Below are positions 32,435-43,599 of a stretch of 64,000 bases of DNA, one piece after another. The translations under genes and the position numbers were made by a program. Location of the stretch: the NCBI GenBank assembly GCA_954871525.1, contig OX940863.1, positions 25,680,001-25,744,000 on the forward strand, given 5' to 3'. The DNA comes from Parietaria judaica (taxonomy: Eukaryota > Streptophyta > Magnoliopsida > Rosales > Urticaceae). Every line of letters begins with the position of its first letter. The stretch's first letter is position 1. Below the pieces are notes generated by a model that was not told where the DNA came from, did not search any database, and worked only from the letters and a program-made list of their open reading frames with translations.

Positions 32435-32955
32435 AAATAACCGAGAAAATCATAATCACAAATAATTAATGGAAAAGGTGGCAGATATAGTTGTGGCTGT
32501 GTGAGGATGAAATGGCGCGGGGGAGTGTTGGCAGATATAGTTGGTGGTTGCTCTGTAAGCCCAGGTGCTTGGTCGCCGTTCGTTGAAACCAAAGATGGAG
32601 AGTGAAATGGAGCGAGGAGAAGCGAGAGATGGCGAGAAGAAGATGATGAAAAAATATGAGACAAATAACTGCTTCAAATCATTTACTCATGTGATGTACT
32701 CATTCATTTAAGAGATAATAGCCAAATGACAAAAATTGCTCTCCAAAGTTACGAAAGGATATGTCATTTTTTTTCCACCAAAAAATAAATAAAAAATTTG
32801 AGAAAAAAGAATGAAATTTTGTTTAAAAGAAAAGTCATCTTTAATTATTCTTTTCTACAAAAATTCAAAAAAAAAAGAGAAAAATGAATGAGACTCAAAT
32901 TGATGTTTTTTGGTCGACACGATTCCCGAAATGATTGCCTTTTTATATATATAGA

Positions 32956-33247
32956 TTATAATGATCAGTATTGAAAGTTGAAACTATACAGGAATTATGA
33001 TTGGCCAACTATTCATAAAAGGATTTTATCAACAAAAAAAAAAAAACTATTCATAACAGGATATAACTAATTTATATTATTAAAATTTAAAAGTTGAGTA
33101 TATAGGTTGTTTTGGGAACAAAAATATTATATATGGGCAAAATCTCATTTTATAAAACTTTGGGCAATTATTTAAAAAATTTGTATCTAAATGAGCATTT
33201 TGTATAATTTTCTTTTAAGAATAAGAATAATTAACAAAATAGATATA

Positions 33248-33287
<40 letters not shown>

Positions 33288-33552
33288 AAAGTCAAAGACA
33301 ATATCATAAACTTTAAAAGCAATTGTAACTTTATAATAAAATAAGTTTTACTTCAAAATATAGCGTTTAGAGTATTTATGCTATAAAATATAATCTCGAA
33401 TTTCACTCTATAATTATATTTACACAATTTCTGTCTAAATTATTTATATAAAATTTAATTTTAATTTATTTCAAATATTTCCATCCATACTTAAAATTTT
33501 AAGTTGTAGAAGGATCAAAATTTTGACCAACTGAAATCGAGAGGGTTCAAAG

Positions 33553-33608
<56 letters not shown>

Positions 33609-33985
33609 GTACTCAAATTTAACAAATTTGAAGCGAGACAATTTTCTATCTATTTTTTTTTCATTCCAAATATTGATCAAATACAATGTAGCGCCAAGTT
33701 GACTTGAGGTCACCGCGTCATTCACTTGTCATTTGGCATTGCCACGAGGCAATTTTTTTCTAATTTTTTTTAATAATATTTCGTTGTGCAATCTTATTAT
33801 TGATCATAAACAAAATGTGGAGCTTGACACATGTAGAGCATGTAACGGTGAGACTTGTCCGGATTAAAATTGAGTACTTAATCCATAAAAAATAAAAATA
33901 TGTATTGTAGCTAAGAAGGATAAATGAGGCAAATGCCCATTTGTGACTCAAGGTTTAAAAAAAATGCCCATTTTTAATTATGGTA
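32956..33985. other. AT-rich spacer with microsatellites
   Basis: This holds a (ta)n tract at about 33,242-33,283 and a (taa)n tract at 33,553-33,604. No gene or element end was recognised. Confidence 0.6.
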
Positions 33986-33993
33986 ATCATAAC

Positions 33994-34387
33994 TAATCCC
34001 CAAAATATGAATCCGGGTTAAACCCGGATTCATTAAAAAATAAATAAAAAACCCGGATACCGAAATATCCGGATCCGGGTTTTTCCCGAACCGGATAGTT
34101 CGGTATCCGGGAAACACACAACCCGGATAAAGTTTTATCCGGGTTTTTTTTTTTTTTTTTAATGTGTTTAATCTGGGCTGTTGGATCGTAGATCCAACGG
34201 CCCAGATTAAAGAGCCGTTGGAAAAGTAAACAATAAATAACACAATTAAAAAAAAAAGTAAAACAAATCCCGGATCCGGATATATCCGGGATTTTTTTTT
34301 CCCGGACCCGGATATATCCGTATCCGGGTTTTGGTAAATAAAAAAAAATCCGGTCGGATGGGTTTTTACCCTACATTTTGGGGATTA
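33994..34387. mobile_element. Multi-palindromic foldback MITE
   Basis: The 394-bp element has ends taatccccaaaat(a/g)t(a)g in inverted orientation and an exact 8-bp duplication (atcataac at 33,986-33,993 and 34,388-34,395). The interior is a series of separate short palindromes built on ccggat/atccgg and acccgg/ccgggt, plus one centred on ttggatc/gatccaa near 34,183. It has no coding capacity. Confidence 0.85.
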
Positions 34388-34395
34388 ATCATAAC

Positions 34396-35587
34396 CACCA
34401 ACAAATTGAAATATGGACTAATATGCACTTCCACTTTTTAATTCACATTCTTAATTCGTTTTTTTTTAATTAAAATAAAAACAAATATTTTCCTTAAATG
34501 TAGCAAACTAAATAAATTAACATTAAATCCTTCCTATTTTAACGATTTCACAAAACTTTTTTGAAATAATCCTCTATATTTTAACGATTAAAACCAAAAT
34601 CTGATTTTTGAATTTTTGGTCCCTATTAATCAGTATTATTTGAAACTGTATATGAGAAATTGCGGAGAAACATTATTCATAATTTGAAACTGTAAATAAA
34701 ATTATGAAAAATTGTATATGTATATACAATTTGAAACTGTAAATAAAATTACGAAAAATTACGAAATTTACGAAATCATGTCAAACTGTAAATGATGTGA
34801 AACAGTAAATGAACTTACAAAATAAAATTACAAAAATTGTAAATGATGTCTGTAAATGAAATTACGAAAATTGACGAATAAAACTACAAAACTATTTACA
34901 AAAATCATGTCAAACCATTTACATACCATTTACCACTCCAAAATCGTGTAAAACCATTTACAAAAATCGTGTAAAATTATTTACAACAAATATTACCACT
35001 CCAAGAAATATTACCACTCCTAAATCGTGTAAACCCAATTACAAAAATATTACCGTGTTTGATCCGACGACCGAGAAACAGCGAACAAAAGGAGAATGAC
35101 GGACCGGAGCTTCACGACCGAGATACGGTGATCAAACGATGGCCAACGAGCTTTTGACAACGAGCAAGCTTTTGGGCGAAAAAACTTTTTGGCGACGGAA
35201 CCTAGACATCGCGACGCAGGAAGGAAACGTGACGGAAGCAGGAGGAGCGTCAGGAAAATGAAATTATTAGGAGGATCGACTGGGGTAGATGGGCATGAGG
35301 AAGGATGCGCGAGAGGGAAAAACAAAGAAAGAGGAGGAATTTATTTTAAATAAATGAAAAATATTTTACGAAGATATCGTGAGAGAGAGAGAGAGAGAGG
35401 ACGATGGGAGGATGGAGGAGAGAGAGAGAGAGATAGAATTAAATGAATACGTAATTAACAGGGGAAGTTGTCAAACCATAATTATAGGATGATTTAATTT
35501 TAAAATTAAAATATTTTATAAACAACTAATATACGAAAATTAATAAATATAATTAATATTAGGGTTAATATGGTCCAAATATTTTTA
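34396..35587. other. Degenerate repeat region with GC-rich patch
   Basis: 34,650-35,050 consists of diverged short repeats such as gtaaatgaaattacgaaaa and aaaccatttaca. 35,055-35,330 is GC-richer with an open minus frame lacking any known domain; it may be captured sequence inside an element whose ends I could not define. (ga)n tracts occur near 35,380-35,432. Confidence 0.45.
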
Positions 35588-35595
35588 CTAATGGG

Positions 35596-36049
35596 TAGGG
35601 GTGAAAGCGGAATCGGGAACCGATAAATTTGGTTATTTTGGTACCTATCCCGAAAATTCGGGACTTTTTTTCTTGGTTACGATTCCCGGTTCCGATTGAA
35701 CATTTTCCGTTTTTTTTTTAACCGGAACCAGGAAATATTCATGAGAGAATCGTGAAAAAAATTCGTCAAGACGGTCTGATTCAACGGCCTGACGGCGACG
35801 AGATCTTAGGTTTTCAAGATTGAGACCTTAGCCTGCATAAATTGTTAACTTCTTAATGAGAGGAGGATTGAAATCGCAAAATGAAGTAACAATCCAAATC
35901 GAAACCCTAAAAAAAATTACCAATCCAAATCGCAGACCAAGAAATCGCGAGAAAGTGGGGAGAGCTCTGGGCTTGGACTGGAACGATCGCCGCGAGGAAG
36001 ACGAAGCTTGAGATTGAGAGAGAAGAAGAGCGAGAGGAAGACGAATGCA

Positions 36050-36086
<37 letters not shown>

Positions 36087-36405
36087 CCCAGGGAGAGGTT
36101 GAGAGGGGTTGGAATAAATGAGAATGAGCAAAACCCTAGGATTTTCAAACGACATGTAATTTTTAAACAATAAAAACGACAAATGATATCACAACGACGT
36201 ACAAAATAGGGAAAAACGACATGTAGTTTAAAACCGGAACCGGTACTAAAATTCGGAAAAAACGGTTTTGGTTCCCGGTTCCGGTTCACAGTTCCGAAAA
36301 TCGTGAACCGGGAAGTACTGGTTCCCTGTTTCAAACATAATTTCCCTAAAAAAAAATTTAAACCGTTACCAAAACCGGGAACCGGTGACAAAATTTTCAC
36401 CCCTA
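35596..36405. mobile_element. Non-autonomous hAT element
   Basis: It starts taggggtgaaa and ends ttttcaccccta. The exact 8-bp duplication ctaatggg lies at 35,588-35,595 and 36,406-36,413. Subterminal regions repeat ggttcccggttcc-type motifs in both directions. The middle (35,770-36,120) is a different, host-like sequence with a (ga)n tract at 36,054-36,085 and an open minus frame without a recognisable domain. Confidence 0.9.
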
Positions 36406-36413
36406 CTAATGGG

Positions 36414-36734
36414 TATATATGAATTTTTTGAAAGTATGAGAAATTCTCATAAACCGTAAGTGTTAAATGGGTATTTCATGGTTTTTCTAAAGAAAATAGT
36501 CCACAATCCACATTTACCAAAAGTGCATGTGTATGTGCCAAACCTAACGAACATATCCGATACTCATTACGAAGCGCTCACATGATAACAAACAAACTTT
36601 CACAAAGCAAAAACACTAAATTAATTAATTCGTTAATCAAAAAAAGCCAAATTATTATTATAAACCCCACAAAAAACAAAACAAATCACCAAAAAAAATC
36701 ATTCTCATTCTCTCTCTCTCTCTCGCAAGTCGCA
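36414..36734 (+). promoter_or_regulatory. Promoter/5' leader of the small membrane protein gene
   Basis: AT-rich upstream sequence ends in a (ct)n leader at 36,706-36,724 directly before the ATG. I could not fix a TATA box or start site. Confidence 0.4.
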
Positions 36735-37375
36735 ATGCAGAGACAGTCTCTGGGCTCGCCGGTCTCCAAGCTCCACGGCCATGGCGGACTCAAGGAGGAC
36801 TCTCTCCTCCTCGACGACGGCGCCAAGCGCAAGCTCGACCTCTCCTCCCCCGCCGCCGTCGCCATCGCCTCCTCGTCCTCGCCGGCGCCTTCCTCCTCCA
36901 TCAACATCGCCGCGAAGCCTCGCCGCTTCTCCTCTCCGCCGCCGCACAGCCCCGAGCGCCTCATCCACGCCATCCCCGTCCTCACCGTGCTCTGCTTCCT
37001 CATCCTCTTCCTCTTCTCCCACAGTCCTTCCCAATCAGGTCCGTTAACACAAACTCTCTCGCTCTCTCTCTCTCCAAATCTCCGATTAAGTTTTTCTTTC
37101 CATGCTTTGATTGCAGAGATGGCTCAGTTCAAAGGATTCAACTGGCCTGCGAAGCATATAGGTAAAATGCAGACGAGTTTTTCGTGCTTTGAATCGCGTT
37201 GATCCTCGTCTCATCGGTTTGATTCTGTGCAGATTCTGCGGAGAGCGAAATCGAAGACGTCGGAGGATTGGCCGAGCTGAGAGACGTGGTGGCGATCCGA
37301 AGCCTTCGGAATCTGCGAGAGACGCACAAAATCGCCCCAAAATCTCACAAAAACCGAAAATTCGCCGATTTCTGA
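36735..37375 (+). CDS. Small single-pass membrane protein, unknown function
   Basis: Three exons, 36,735-37,038, 37,117-37,161 and 37,233-37,375, have GT-AG introns, all in phase 1, and give 163 aa. Residues 1-75 are Ser/Pro/Ala-rich and probably disordered. One hydrophobic span (about 78-98, LIHAIPVLTVLCFLILFLF) is followed by a short segment with FKGFNWPAKHI, an acidic patch (SAESEIEDVGGLAELRDV) and a basic tail ending KNRKFADF. The consistent phases and the conserved-looking tail make this a real gene. A basic stretch (KPRR) precedes the membrane span and suggests the long N-terminus is cytosolic. I do not recognise a characterised family. The terminal exon ends just before a (ct)n tract. 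Confidence 0.75.
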
Positions 37376-38364
37376 GCTCGTCTCTCTCTCTCTCTCTCTC
37401 TCTCTCTGTACTCTCACACTGTTCTTCTTCTTCTTCCTCAACTCTCCCGGAGCTCGCACGTGCCTGACCGCACGTGTGCGTCGAATATATTTTTTCCGCG
37501 TGTGGAAGGCGTATGTTAGTGTTTTAGAGCTCGCTGTGCTAAGCTGCGCCTGGTAGAATAAAAGAAAATTGAAAAGAAAAAAACAGCTGGATTATCGTGA
37601 ACTATTGCCTTTTCTCTTCTTCTCGAATTTGAAAATGCCAGGCTGGAATCTGAGTGGTGGGGTGTGATCAGGTGATTGCAGTGTCACGGTTGTTGCTGTG
37701 GACCGTCGTGTTCTAGGCGCGGATTATTTTTTCCGATATGCCATTAAAGCTTTTTTTTTTTTTGAAAGCTAATTTTTTTTTTTTTAAAGCGATATGCCAT
37801 TAAAGCTTTGCTTACACGTCACTGTGTGGTCTCTTTTGCTATACACTTCAATTGATATAATGATATGGTTTAGAAACTTCTGCCTAGATTTTAGCATAGA
37901 TATAGTATTGCAGATTTGCAGTGTGCTTCTTGGATAATTTCTCTAAATTCAGTAAAATTTGGTAGTTTTCTGGATAGTTCAGTAATTATTTTGTATTTTC
38001 ATATATACGAAGTTAATAAACATACACAAATTTAACAAACTATATAGTATATAGTATTCGCCCATAATATACAATATTATTTTTAATAAAAATAAAAACA
38101 GTAAAAGTAGCGAAATGTCCACAAAATGAAACGATTAGGTACCGATTACCGCTTGTGAATCTGTGATAGTCAAATATTATCATAATATGCAAATATATAA
38201 GGTATTTTGTTTGTCTTCTTTTATAGGATTAATGGCAGCAAAGTAGTTTAGTTGTAGTGTTGTACTCAATCCAAGTGGCATAAATCAAATCTCTTTACAA
38301 ATGTACTTGAATTGCGGTTTGAATGTTCTTAGATTTCACTTTACATCGGCTTGGATATACTTAA

Positions 38365-38407
<43 letters not shown>

Positions 38408-39366
38408 AAACAATCTTCAATAAAATAAAACGTGAATACATTTGTTTCTCAAAAAAGTTAACCTCTACGGTTGAGATGAATACGACTTTTGTACATTTGC
38501 CATTATTATTTTTTTATTATTTGTGTAATTTATTGAGGTCAATTGAGCCGTTGGGCTCTTAAAAAAAAAAAAGAGAGAGGCAAGTTCAAACTTATTACTT
38601 ATATGTTACGAGTAATAATGATTATATTTAATGTGTATAGCTGTGTCAAGTACACGTTACGATTTTGTCTCTCCAGCTACAAATTGAACGCTTTCGTTTA
38701 CGTGATTCTTACTTTTCATGTTCTCATTGTATTTGGTTTCAACACTTTTAAGCGATTGCTCTGCTAATTTAAGACACCATGTCGTGATCTACTTTATCGT
38801 TACATTTTAGTACTTTTGCCTATCTTTATCAGCTTTATGTTTGAAGTTAATGAAGACAACAAAACATAACACGATTTCATCTATTTGCTTGTATGTGTTA
38901 TCTAACAAACTAGATAAAATTAAATATGATATACTGAAAATGTCACAACCTGGACCATGACTTGATATTTCGAGTTAGTTAAGTCCCTTTACAAATCCAG
39001 TAGCGGTTTTGGCTTTCTAAAAACTAGTTTTTCTTCGATAATTAGCACCATAACTGGTAAAGAAACATAACTATACCGATTTAGAACTGTAATCAATAAC
39101 AAGAAAAATAAATTGACTTTTATAAGTTTTGAAAACCGATATATACCGAATCAGAATTGATATTCCATCAGTCACTAAAAGACCGCTCTTAAGTTGAAAT
39201 TCTCAATATCTAAACCGATAAATAGCAGTTTTTTTACTTGTCATCCCGTCATATGTTTTTTAACCGAGGTTCGGTACTTAAACCGGTAAGGAATGTACAA
39301 GTTTCACCCCCTTAACGACAGTGTATTTTGATTCAATAATTTTATAATCTTTTAGCTAAATTCTTA
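37376..39366. other. 3' flank and intergenic region, no further gene
   Basis: This contains (ct)n at 37,381-37,408 in the probable 3' UTR, an (aaat)n tract at 38,369-38,408, and a stretch at 39,000-39,310 with accggt/ggttcgg motifs resembling a decayed hAT MITE. No coding region was recognised. Confidence 0.5.
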
Positions 39367-39672
39367 GGGAAACTTCATAAAATATCCTCAAATATACTAC
39401 AAATTCTAAAATTATCCTCCAAGTTTTCATAATTCTCAAAACATCCTTTTCAAATTTCATGTACCAAAATACCCTTGCAAAATAGACATATCGCGTCCTG
39501 AAAAATGAACATATCGCATCCTAAAAAATAGACATATAGCGTCTTGAAAAATGGACAAGTCAAAAGTATTTTGGTAACATAAAATTTTAAAAAAATATTA
39601 TGAGAATTATAAAATTTGATGGATAATTTTAGAATTTGTCGTGTATTTGAGGATATTTTATGAAGTTTCTCT
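39367..39672. mobile_element. MITE with long terminal inverted repeats
   Basis: About 100 bp at each end are inverted copies (gaaacttcataaaatatcct and onward), flanked by ttctta on both sides (39,361-39,366; 39,673-39,678). The centre has three imperfect ~27-bp units based on gacatat(c/a)gcgtc(c/t)tgaaaaatg. Confidence 0.8.
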
Positions 39673-39689
39673 TTCTTAATCGTATACTC

Positions 39690-40115
39690 CATACTCCATA
39701 CTCCATAGTAGGATTTTGACAATACACGTGTCAGAAATTGGAGTGTGCAGCACCGAGAAAGCTGTGCTGCCAAAGCTGTCGGTGGGTCATTTAAAGCCTG
39801 AGAGACTCTCTCTCTCATTCGAACAGTTTAAATTTTTTATTACCGTTTGGCCCTCTAAAAGAGTAGAGGAGCGTTCGAAAAATGGGACAACGACCTGAGC
39901 CACGTCAGCTTTCACGTGCCATTGACACGTGTCAACAAATAACGGCGTGTGACAAAAACTATCCACAGAAAAACCGTCACTACACTCACCCATTGTTTGT
40001 GACTGTGCTGTGTCATATATTTATTAATTAATATTTAATGTTTTATCCGTAGATTAGGTGATTACGTTGTGGTGGGCCCAATTTGAGCCATGATCATTTT
40101 AATATCATTGGGCCC
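39690..40115. promoter_or_regulatory. Promoter-like sequence without a gene
   Basis: It holds two cacgtg G-box/ABRE cores close together (about 39,914 and 39,927) and an acgtca element, then a TATA-like tatattta near 40,017. No start codon leads into a recognisable gene before the hAT insertion at 40,124. It may be the promoter of a lost gene or chance. Confidence 0.25.
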
Positions 40116-40123
40116 ATCTCAAC

Positions 40124-40704
40124 TAGGGGTGAACAAACTGATATTCGGTGCGGTTTTTGATACATAATAAACTGAATATTGCAATTCGGTATTTTAAAAA
40201 TAATAACCAAATACTCTATTTTTAAACATGAAAACCGCATTTACCGTATAATCGGTATTCGGTATCGGTTGCGGTAATACCGGTTTTTTTACCCGCATTT
40301 ACCGCTTTTAATATTCACATCTACATAAACTAACTACTATTAATAATAAATAATATTGCACATAAACATACTACTAAATATTAATATTACACATAAGCAC
40401 ACTACTAATATTACATAATGCATCGAGAGAGTAGTGAAGAAAAATCTTTTTGACGTGTTGATATGTATGGTCAATAGAAAATAATAAAATATACTATTAA
40501 ATTTAGTAAAAGTGGTAAAACCGGGTAAGCGGTTGCAGTTTTCACATTGAAACCGAAAAACCTATTTTATCCTAATTCGGGTATTCGATTTTTTCTCGGT
40601 ATATTCGGTTTTAACCGCTTTAATAGCGGTTGCGGTTTAATCGGTATCGGTTTGATCGGTTTTTGGTAAAAAATTCGGTTTACGGTTTCTTTTGTTCACC
40701 CATA
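40124..40704. mobile_element. Non-autonomous hAT element
   Basis: The ends are taggggtgaacaaa and, inverted, tatgggtgaacaaa. The exact 8-bp duplication atctcaac lies at 40,116-40,123 and 40,705-40,712. Subterminal regions are full of cggttt/aaaccg motifs. There is no coding capacity. Just outside the right end, about 30 bp (ggtaaaaaattcggtttacg...) repeats the last internal sequence. Confidence 0.9.
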
Positions 40705-40712
40705 ATCTCAAC

Positions 40713-43560
40713 AAAAATTCGGTAAAAAATTCGGTTTACGGTTTCTTTCGGTAATTTTTTTGTTTAATTTAGTATAACTTTAGCACATAAAAATTTATTT
40801 AATTTTTTTTTTTTACTTTTTGTACTATGTAGCTTGCGTTTTGTATTTTTATTCATATAAAATCTATGATTTTATATTTTATCTTCATTGTCATCTTTAG
40901 AATTACTACGAAAAGTGATACATAAATACATATATATAAAATGAGGGTTTATATAAAACTAAAAATATAAAGTGAAGAGCTTCAAGTAAAATATTTATAT
41001 ATGTCATCAACTTAGCTTTTAGTAATCCTTTTATTATGATGTCCCACTATACATATCTACAAAAGAACAGGATGGTTTTGGTGATATTAAATTAAAATAT
41101 AAGATTAGACGACATCGTAATTAAATAACTATAGTGAATTTACAAATCTTGGACGGTTCGAAAAAATAATAATAATAAATATTCTTCCATTATTTGCCTC
41201 AAAACTAATCCACTAAATGTTCAAACTGCTTCATAATTTATGAACCATCAACTATCAATAAATTTAAAACAATTTTAAATATCATCGGATAATTTAGTAA
41301 GCCAAGCTGAATCTTTTTCTCATTCAAAGTATCGGTTTTTACTTTATAATATTTAATACAATTTGCCTGAAAGATCTTTTGCTTTTTTTTTTCTCACACT
41401 TAGTCGCTAAGTTTTAGCTAAAAATGTTGGAATAAATAATTGAAGTTTAAAAGGCATGCAAATAGTATGTTACAAAACAATTATTAGATATATATTATGT
41501 TTACATTTCGTGCTTTATGATGTAAAGTGTTTCATAAGTCACAATACTATTAATAAATATATATTTGTTATCAGCAATAGTATTATTTATCAATGTGTAG
41601 TGACAGAATCTAAGCTATAAGATAATTGAAGATTAAAATAAATCGATTCCGCAAAGTTGAATTTACACTTAGTAAGAATAAGATAATTATACTCGAATAA
41701 TAAAATAAATATCTGTTTGTGCGATATTTAATTTAAAACAAACAAATAAAATGAATAAATAAATAAATAATCAACATATCATTTCTAATGAACACTATGT
41801 GGTCCTGAAAGTAACATGCGGGGCTTAAGCACATCATCTCGTGAATCATTAGTTAGGGCACAGCCTGTTTTCAGCGAGGGACACTTTAGCTACTAGAAAA
41901 ATAAGTGTAAATCCAAAACTAGCATAGTGGTTTTAGAAAGAAAAAAAAAAACGGAAACGGGATAATAAATTATGACTTTTCCAATAACAGCTATTTAATT
42001 TAAACCGTTGAGTCTTTATTCATTTGTTAAGATAAATAGTTGTTATTTATTTATTATCAGAAAAAAACCAAAATTAAGATGGAAGTAGTCATATTTTGAA
42101 TTCATATAACAATAACAATATTAGCGGTATATATTATCTAATTCACTGTGATTTTTGTTGAATACAATTTTTATAAAAAATATTAATATTTCTGTTAAGA
42201 TTAAGAATTTACAAAACATGTACTTCGACACTTACACTAGAAGAAGAGGTTACTACTTACTACACTTTAACTTTGAAATTCTTAAATAGCTTCGTGAGGA
42301 GGATATAGACCATTCATAGAAGAACCACAAATTTGTCCTCACTAGTATTAGTATATTATTAAATTATCTATATATTTGATTTTTCTACAACATTCTTCAA
42401 AGATCTAGATATCGATCGATCGTGCATATAGTTCTAAATATTACACACTTCACATTTTACTAATAAATTTTTTAGATGATGAACTCCTTAATCTAAATGC
42501 GCTTATATTTTAAATGGACTAATTAGTCTTCTTGATTATTGATTATTGAGCTTCCACTCTCGTCAAACTTTAGACACTCCTTTGAATTAACAATAATATT
42601 TGATAATTTATATGTATGTGTATAATTTTGTTTCCACTCTTGTAGCTTTGTAATAATTTAGACACTCCGTTCAAAATAAATAAATTATATGTAAATGCTT
42701 TTTCTTGTAAACATACTAAGAGCTGCTGCGTCAATATACATTGCTACACTCAACCACATAGAAGTCAAATATTTAAACAATGTTAAGTGATGTTAGTGAT
42801 GGTTTTTGTTATTCTGTAAGTGATATTAAATGGTCTTTCTAATTATTCTTTGATTTTTTTTTTTATATAAATTTTTTGATGTCGGTACAGCCAGCCGCCT
42901 TCTGCTGTGAGCCGTAGCCGCGTAGTGCTTTTGGCGAATGCGGCTGGTTGTGGCATGAGCGAGCCGGCGTCATGGCCATCTCTCGGTTTAATACCGAAAT
43001 AGAATAACATATATGAAAAACGTGAGATTGTTCACATTGATTTCACGGGTTAGCATTAGATTTGATTTAAAAAAAAAATAATTTTCAGCAGTTGTGGACT
43101 TTTTGCCATCAATATATTGTCTTGATTGTCCCAGAATTATTCTTTATTTTTTATTTGTATTTATATATGTATATATATAGTATACTTTTGCATAGATATA
43201 AGTTACTTATCAAGGGCGCTGATTCATGATGATTATGGTTTAGAAAGTCTTAAGATTAATATAATATATACGCTACCCATTCTTTAAATTCCAAAATAAT
43301 AATCAGTATTGAATTGATAATGATTCAATGATCTACAAATCATACTTCAACTGAACATAAGAAAACATTCTGAATTTCTGATTAATTTCACTAAAAAAGG
43401 TTCAATGTCATATATAAAAATATGTCGTCTCGATTTGTCGTTACCGGGAACAACTTGTTTTGAGTGAGAACATTCTGTACAACTGAAGTAAAATGAAGAA
43501 ACCATAAAGAAGATCACGCAAAAAATTTATGTTGTGCAATCTTTTAACGAAGTGTCTATT
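40713..43560. other. AT-rich intergenic region
   Basis: No gene was recognised. A GC-rich patch at 42,885-42,975 contains an inverted pair (ccagccgc/gcggctgg) of the kind found at MITE ends. Confidence 0.5.
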
Positions 43561-43599
43561 CCACAGAAGTTTTAGTATGATCTCCAAAACATTACACAG

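Larger units (their letters stand above)
25400..32955 (-). mobile_element. Helitron-like element, 5' terminus at 32,955; left end not found
   Basis: On the minus strand the sequence at 32,955 begins TCTATATATATAAAA after an A, the same start as the Helitron at 54.8-58.8 kb. Leftward the body shows exon-like blocks ending in aag|gtatt donors (31,733; 28,243; 28,190; 25,407), as in gene-capturing Helitrons. I found no CTAG 3' terminus, so the extent is uncertain; the given left limit is the last such donor. The body is interrupted by a hAT element (28,352-30,818) and a LINE piece (31,960-32,434). Confidence 0.4.

Noticed and set aside
34000..34340. CRISPR-like or regulatory array of ccggat motifs
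   Set aside because: Motifs are palindromic parts of a MITE with an exact target duplication; a CRISPR array is not expected in plant nuclear DNA.
35050..35325. 91-codon minus-strand frame in a GC-rich patch
   Set aside because: No recognisable domain. Kept only as a possible captured patch in the spacer description.
38940..39310. Possible hAT element with accggt motifs and a cacccc-type right end
   Set aside because: No partner end or 8-bp duplication could be found.
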